Shown here: positions 5,596 to 7,238 of the stretch, piece by piece | Numbering within the stretch: the first letter of the stretch is position 1 | Layout of the letters: every line of letters starts with the position of its first letter | Notes under the pieces: model-generated | What the model was told of the DNA's origin: nothing | What the model saw: the letters and a program-made list of their open reading frames with translations, nothing else | Databases searched by the model: none | Position numbers and translations under genes: made by a program | Assembly: GCA_902771745.1 (NCBI GenBank) | Contig: CACXYG010000048.1 | Span: 8,587-15,824 of the forward strand | Length of the DNA stretch: 7,238 bases | From: an uncultured Erysipelotrichaceae bacterium | Lineage (GTDB): Bacteria; Bacillota_I; Bacilli_A; RFN20; CAG-288 | Direction of reading: 5' to 3'

Positions 5596-6263
5596 GTGCA
5601 GCCGATATCTTAAAAGCAACATATGAAACCGTATGGATGGTATTGATCTCTACCGCTCTTGCTTATCTCGTCGGTCTTCCTCTTGGTGTTCTTCTCCATG
5701 TCACCGGTAAAACCGGTATTCATAAAAACAGACCGCTCAATTTCATCTTAGGTATCATCGTCAACTTCCTTCGCAGTGTACCTTGCCTGATTCTCACGGT
5801 CTTACTGATTCCATTAAATAGATTCATTGTCGGCCGTGGTTCTGGTCAGTGGTACACCATGATTATTCCCCTCTTTGTCTCCTCCTTTGCCTACGTTGCC
5901 AGAATCGTCGAACAATCCTTAGCGGATGTCGATGCTGGTGAAGTCGAAGCCGTTCGCTCGCTTGGTGCAAGCGACTGGCAGATCATCAGTAAAGTCATCA
6001 TCCCTGAAGCCAAGCCATCTCTCTTGATGGGCTTTGCTGTCACTTTGGTCAACATCATCGGTTACACCTCCTTTGCCTATAACATCGGCGCTGGTGGTTT
6101 GATCGCCAACATCTGGTCTTTCTATACCAGACACACGGGTGACTTCTTAACTCAGGCTTCCTTCTGGATCTTGATTATTGTCGTTGTCGTCTTAGTGCAG
6201 TTAATTCAGGAATTTGGCTTATATCTAGCCAAGAAACTCGATAAAAGGAAAAAAGTAAAATGA
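5592..6263 (+). CDS. metI: Methionine-type ABC transporter permease
   Basis: This 223-residue inner-membrane permease has about five hydrophobic helices, which fits MetI. The segment FLRSVPCLILTVLLIPLNRF (59-78) matches the conserved RSxPFxxL region. EVEAVRSLGASDWQIISKVIIPEA is the EAA-type coupling helix that docks on MetN. NIIGYTSFAYNIGAGGL corresponds to the GYSAMAGAIGGGGLG region of the family. A strong GAGGAGGT inside the end of metN, 6 nt before the ATG, drives its translation, and both ends overlap neighbours by 4 nt. The C-terminus ends in a lysine/arginine-rich tail (KKLDKRKKVK), expected to be cytoplasmic. Two copies should pair with two MetN subunits. Confidence 0.94.
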   Translation: MSAADILKATYETVWMVLISTALAYLVGLPLGVLLHVTGKTGIHKNRPLNFILGIIVNFLRSVPCLILTVLLIPLNRFIVGRGSGQWYTMIIPLFVSSFAYVARIVEQSLADVDAGEVEAVRSLGASDWQIISKVIIPEAKPSLLMGFAVTLVNIIGYTSFAYNIGAGGLIANIWSFYTRHTGDFLTQASFWILIIVVVVLVQLIQEFGLYLAKKLDKRKKVK

Positions 6264-7099
6264 AAAATATCAAAGCATTATTAATCAGTGTCGTTTCCCT
6301 TGCTGGTCTTGTCTCCTGTGGTGATAACTCTTCTAGTAATGTCATCACCATCGCCGCCAGTGAATCTCCACATGCCTTAGTCTTAGAAAATGCCGTCAAA
6401 CCTTTATTAAAGGAAAAAGGCTATGACTTAAAAGTTACCATCTTAGACTGGACGCTTCAGAATGATGGTGTCTACAACAATGACTATGACGCCAACTACT
6501 TCCAGCATCGTCCCTATTTGCAGCAGTATGACTCCGATTCTGCTACCTATAATGAAGACTACACCTATAAGAAAGTCTTCCCTGCCGCCAACGTTCATTT
6601 CGAACCGCTCAGAATCTATGCTGGCAAGTCTGCCGCTGCTGACTTTGCTTCCAAGAAAACCACTGCCACTTATGAAATCTGCTCCGATGTCTCTAATGAA
6701 ATCAGAGCTTTAGACTTACTTGTCGCTAATGGTGTCTTAGAATCCTATGATACGGATAACGCTGGTAACCCAATCAATCTTCCAAGCAACATCACTCTGA
6801 TTGATGAGAGTCAGTTAGTTGCTCAGAAGAATGATTATGACTACGCTGTTCTTCCTTGCAACACCGCTTTAACCGGTAACCTTGTTGCAGATACTAGCTT
6901 ACCAGTCGAATCTGGTGATGTCGCTGACTTAAGAGCCAACGTCATCGCTGCCAATGTCAGCAAGTATGCTTCTGATTCCACCTATAAGACCAAGATCAAT
7001 GCTCTTGTCGATGCGGTCTTAGATGAAAGTGTTGCCACTTACATCAACAACACCTGGAACAGCGTCATTCTTCCTGTCCAGAAAACCTTATTAAAGTAA
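6260..7099 (+). CDS. metQ: MetQ/NlpA-family substrate-binding lipoprotein
   Basis: The 279-residue lipoprotein captures the substrate outside the membrane and delivers it to MetI. Residues 1-19 are a signal peptide ending in lipobox LVSC with lipidated Cys20, followed by a Ser-rich linker. Family motifs are ITIAAS (29-34), DYDANYFQHRPYL (75-87, usually DANFFQHxPYL), HFEPLRIY (113-120), SDVSNEIRAL (142-151, in place of the usual DPTNEGRAL) and DYAVLPCNTAL (194-204), where the usual ligand-binding Asn is kept at 201. The changes in the SDVSN segment could alter ligand preference but do not prove it. The start overlaps the metI stop (ATGA), with AAAAGGA about 10 nt upstream. The gene is followed 4 bp later by a terminator. 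Confidence 0.93.
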   Translation: MKNIKALLISVVSLAGLVSCGDNSSSNVITIAASESPHALVLENAVKPLLKEKGYDLKVTILDWTLQNDGVYNNDYDANYFQHRPYLQQYDSDSATYNEDYTYKKVFPAANVHFEPLRIYAGKSAAADFASKKTTATYEICSDVSNEIRALDLLVANGVLESYDTDNAGNPINLPSNITLIDESQLVAQKNDYDYAVLPCNTALTGNLVADTSLPVESGDVADLRANVIAANVSKYASDSTYKTKINALVDAVLDESVATYINNTWNSVILPVQKTLLK

Positions 7100-7103
7100 G
7101 ATG

Positions 7104-7133
7104 AAAAGCTCGATCATCTCTGGTCGAGCTTTT
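7104..7133 (+). terminator. Terminator closing the metNIQ operon
   Basis: AAAAGCTCGA (7104-7113) and TCGAGCTTTT (7124-7133) form a perfect 10-bp inverted repeat with a 10-nt loop. The T-rich right arm continues into TTCTTATCT. The A-rich left arm would give a T tract on the other strand too, so it could also stop traffic from the right. It begins 4 bp after the metQ stop. Confidence 0.88.
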
Positions 7134-7238
7134 CTTATCTGTTACCTTTCATATTAAATGCGACAAATGACATAGATTCCATCGACACTAATAAGAAACA
7201 CCTATATTCCAAGAGATGAAACTAGCTTATATCTGATG
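7134..7238. other. Right-edge intergenic stretch, nothing identified
   Basis: This AT-rich stretch follows the metNIQ terminator and holds only very short open frames on both strands, without a ribosome site or recognisable motif. It may be the start of an intergenic region leading to a gene outside the window. Confidence 0.4.

Noticed and set aside
4507..7099. Possible Mollicutes-type code with TGA as tryptophan
   Set aside because: Trp is encoded by TGG, and TGA serves as the stop in the ATGA overlaps of metN/metI, metI/metQ and the regulator/kinase pair.
7140..7238. Short open frames at the right edge on both strands
   Set aside because: All are under about 30 codons with no ribosome site, motif or conserved sequence that I can recognise.
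1..7238. Insertion sequences, CRISPR arrays, tRNA or rRNA genes, attachment sites
   Set aside because: No transposase-like sequence, spaced direct repeats, cloverleaf or rRNA segment was seen; the inverted repeats found are explained by terminators and the T-box.

Overview
The window looks like part of a chromosome from a low-to-moderate GC Firmicute, most likely a gut-type Bacilli/Erysipelotrichia relative. The reasons are a T-box leader, purine-rich Shine-Dalgarno sites, Gram-positive-style lipoproteins with short signal peptides, and tight operons with ATGA stop/start overlaps. TGA is used as a stop and Trp is TGG, so the code is standard. The lineage is inferred from style only.

Left half (1-3545, minus strand). 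A tightly packed operon reads from right to left: a stand-alone receiver-domain response regulator (3419-3048), a membrane sensor histidine kinase (3051-1807), a VTC-domain polyphosphate-polymerase-like protein (1788-1074), a DUF4956 membrane protein (1065-367), and the start of a secreted lipoprotein resembling the Cthe_2159 carbohydrate-binding family (337 to beyond the left edge). VTC, DUF4956 and Cthe_2159-like genes are known to me as recurrent neighbours, but their joint function is not established. Three things are odd here. The kinase has Phe-Asn where the phosphoacceptor His-Glu should be. The regulator has no output domain. The VTC gene carries an apparent one-base frameshift in a five-base homopolymer.

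Middle (3510-4200). A tag gene for 3-methyladenine DNA glycosylase I ends in its own terminator. It starts directly after a TATAAT box with no Shine-Dalgarno site, which suggests a leaderless mRNA. A divergent promoter on the plus strand follows.

Right half (about 4196-7133, plus strand). A complete T-box leader (Stem I, Stem III, antiterminator, terminator) precedes metN-metI-metQ, a methionine-type ABC importer. The three genes are joined by 4-nt overlaps and closed by a bidirectional-looking terminator. Uncharged tRNA should favour the antiterminator and switch the importer on. I could not find an obvious AUG specifier, so the amino acid sensed is open. MetN also has an extra charged helical stretch between its Q-loop and signature motif.

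The last 105 bases hold nothing I can identify.
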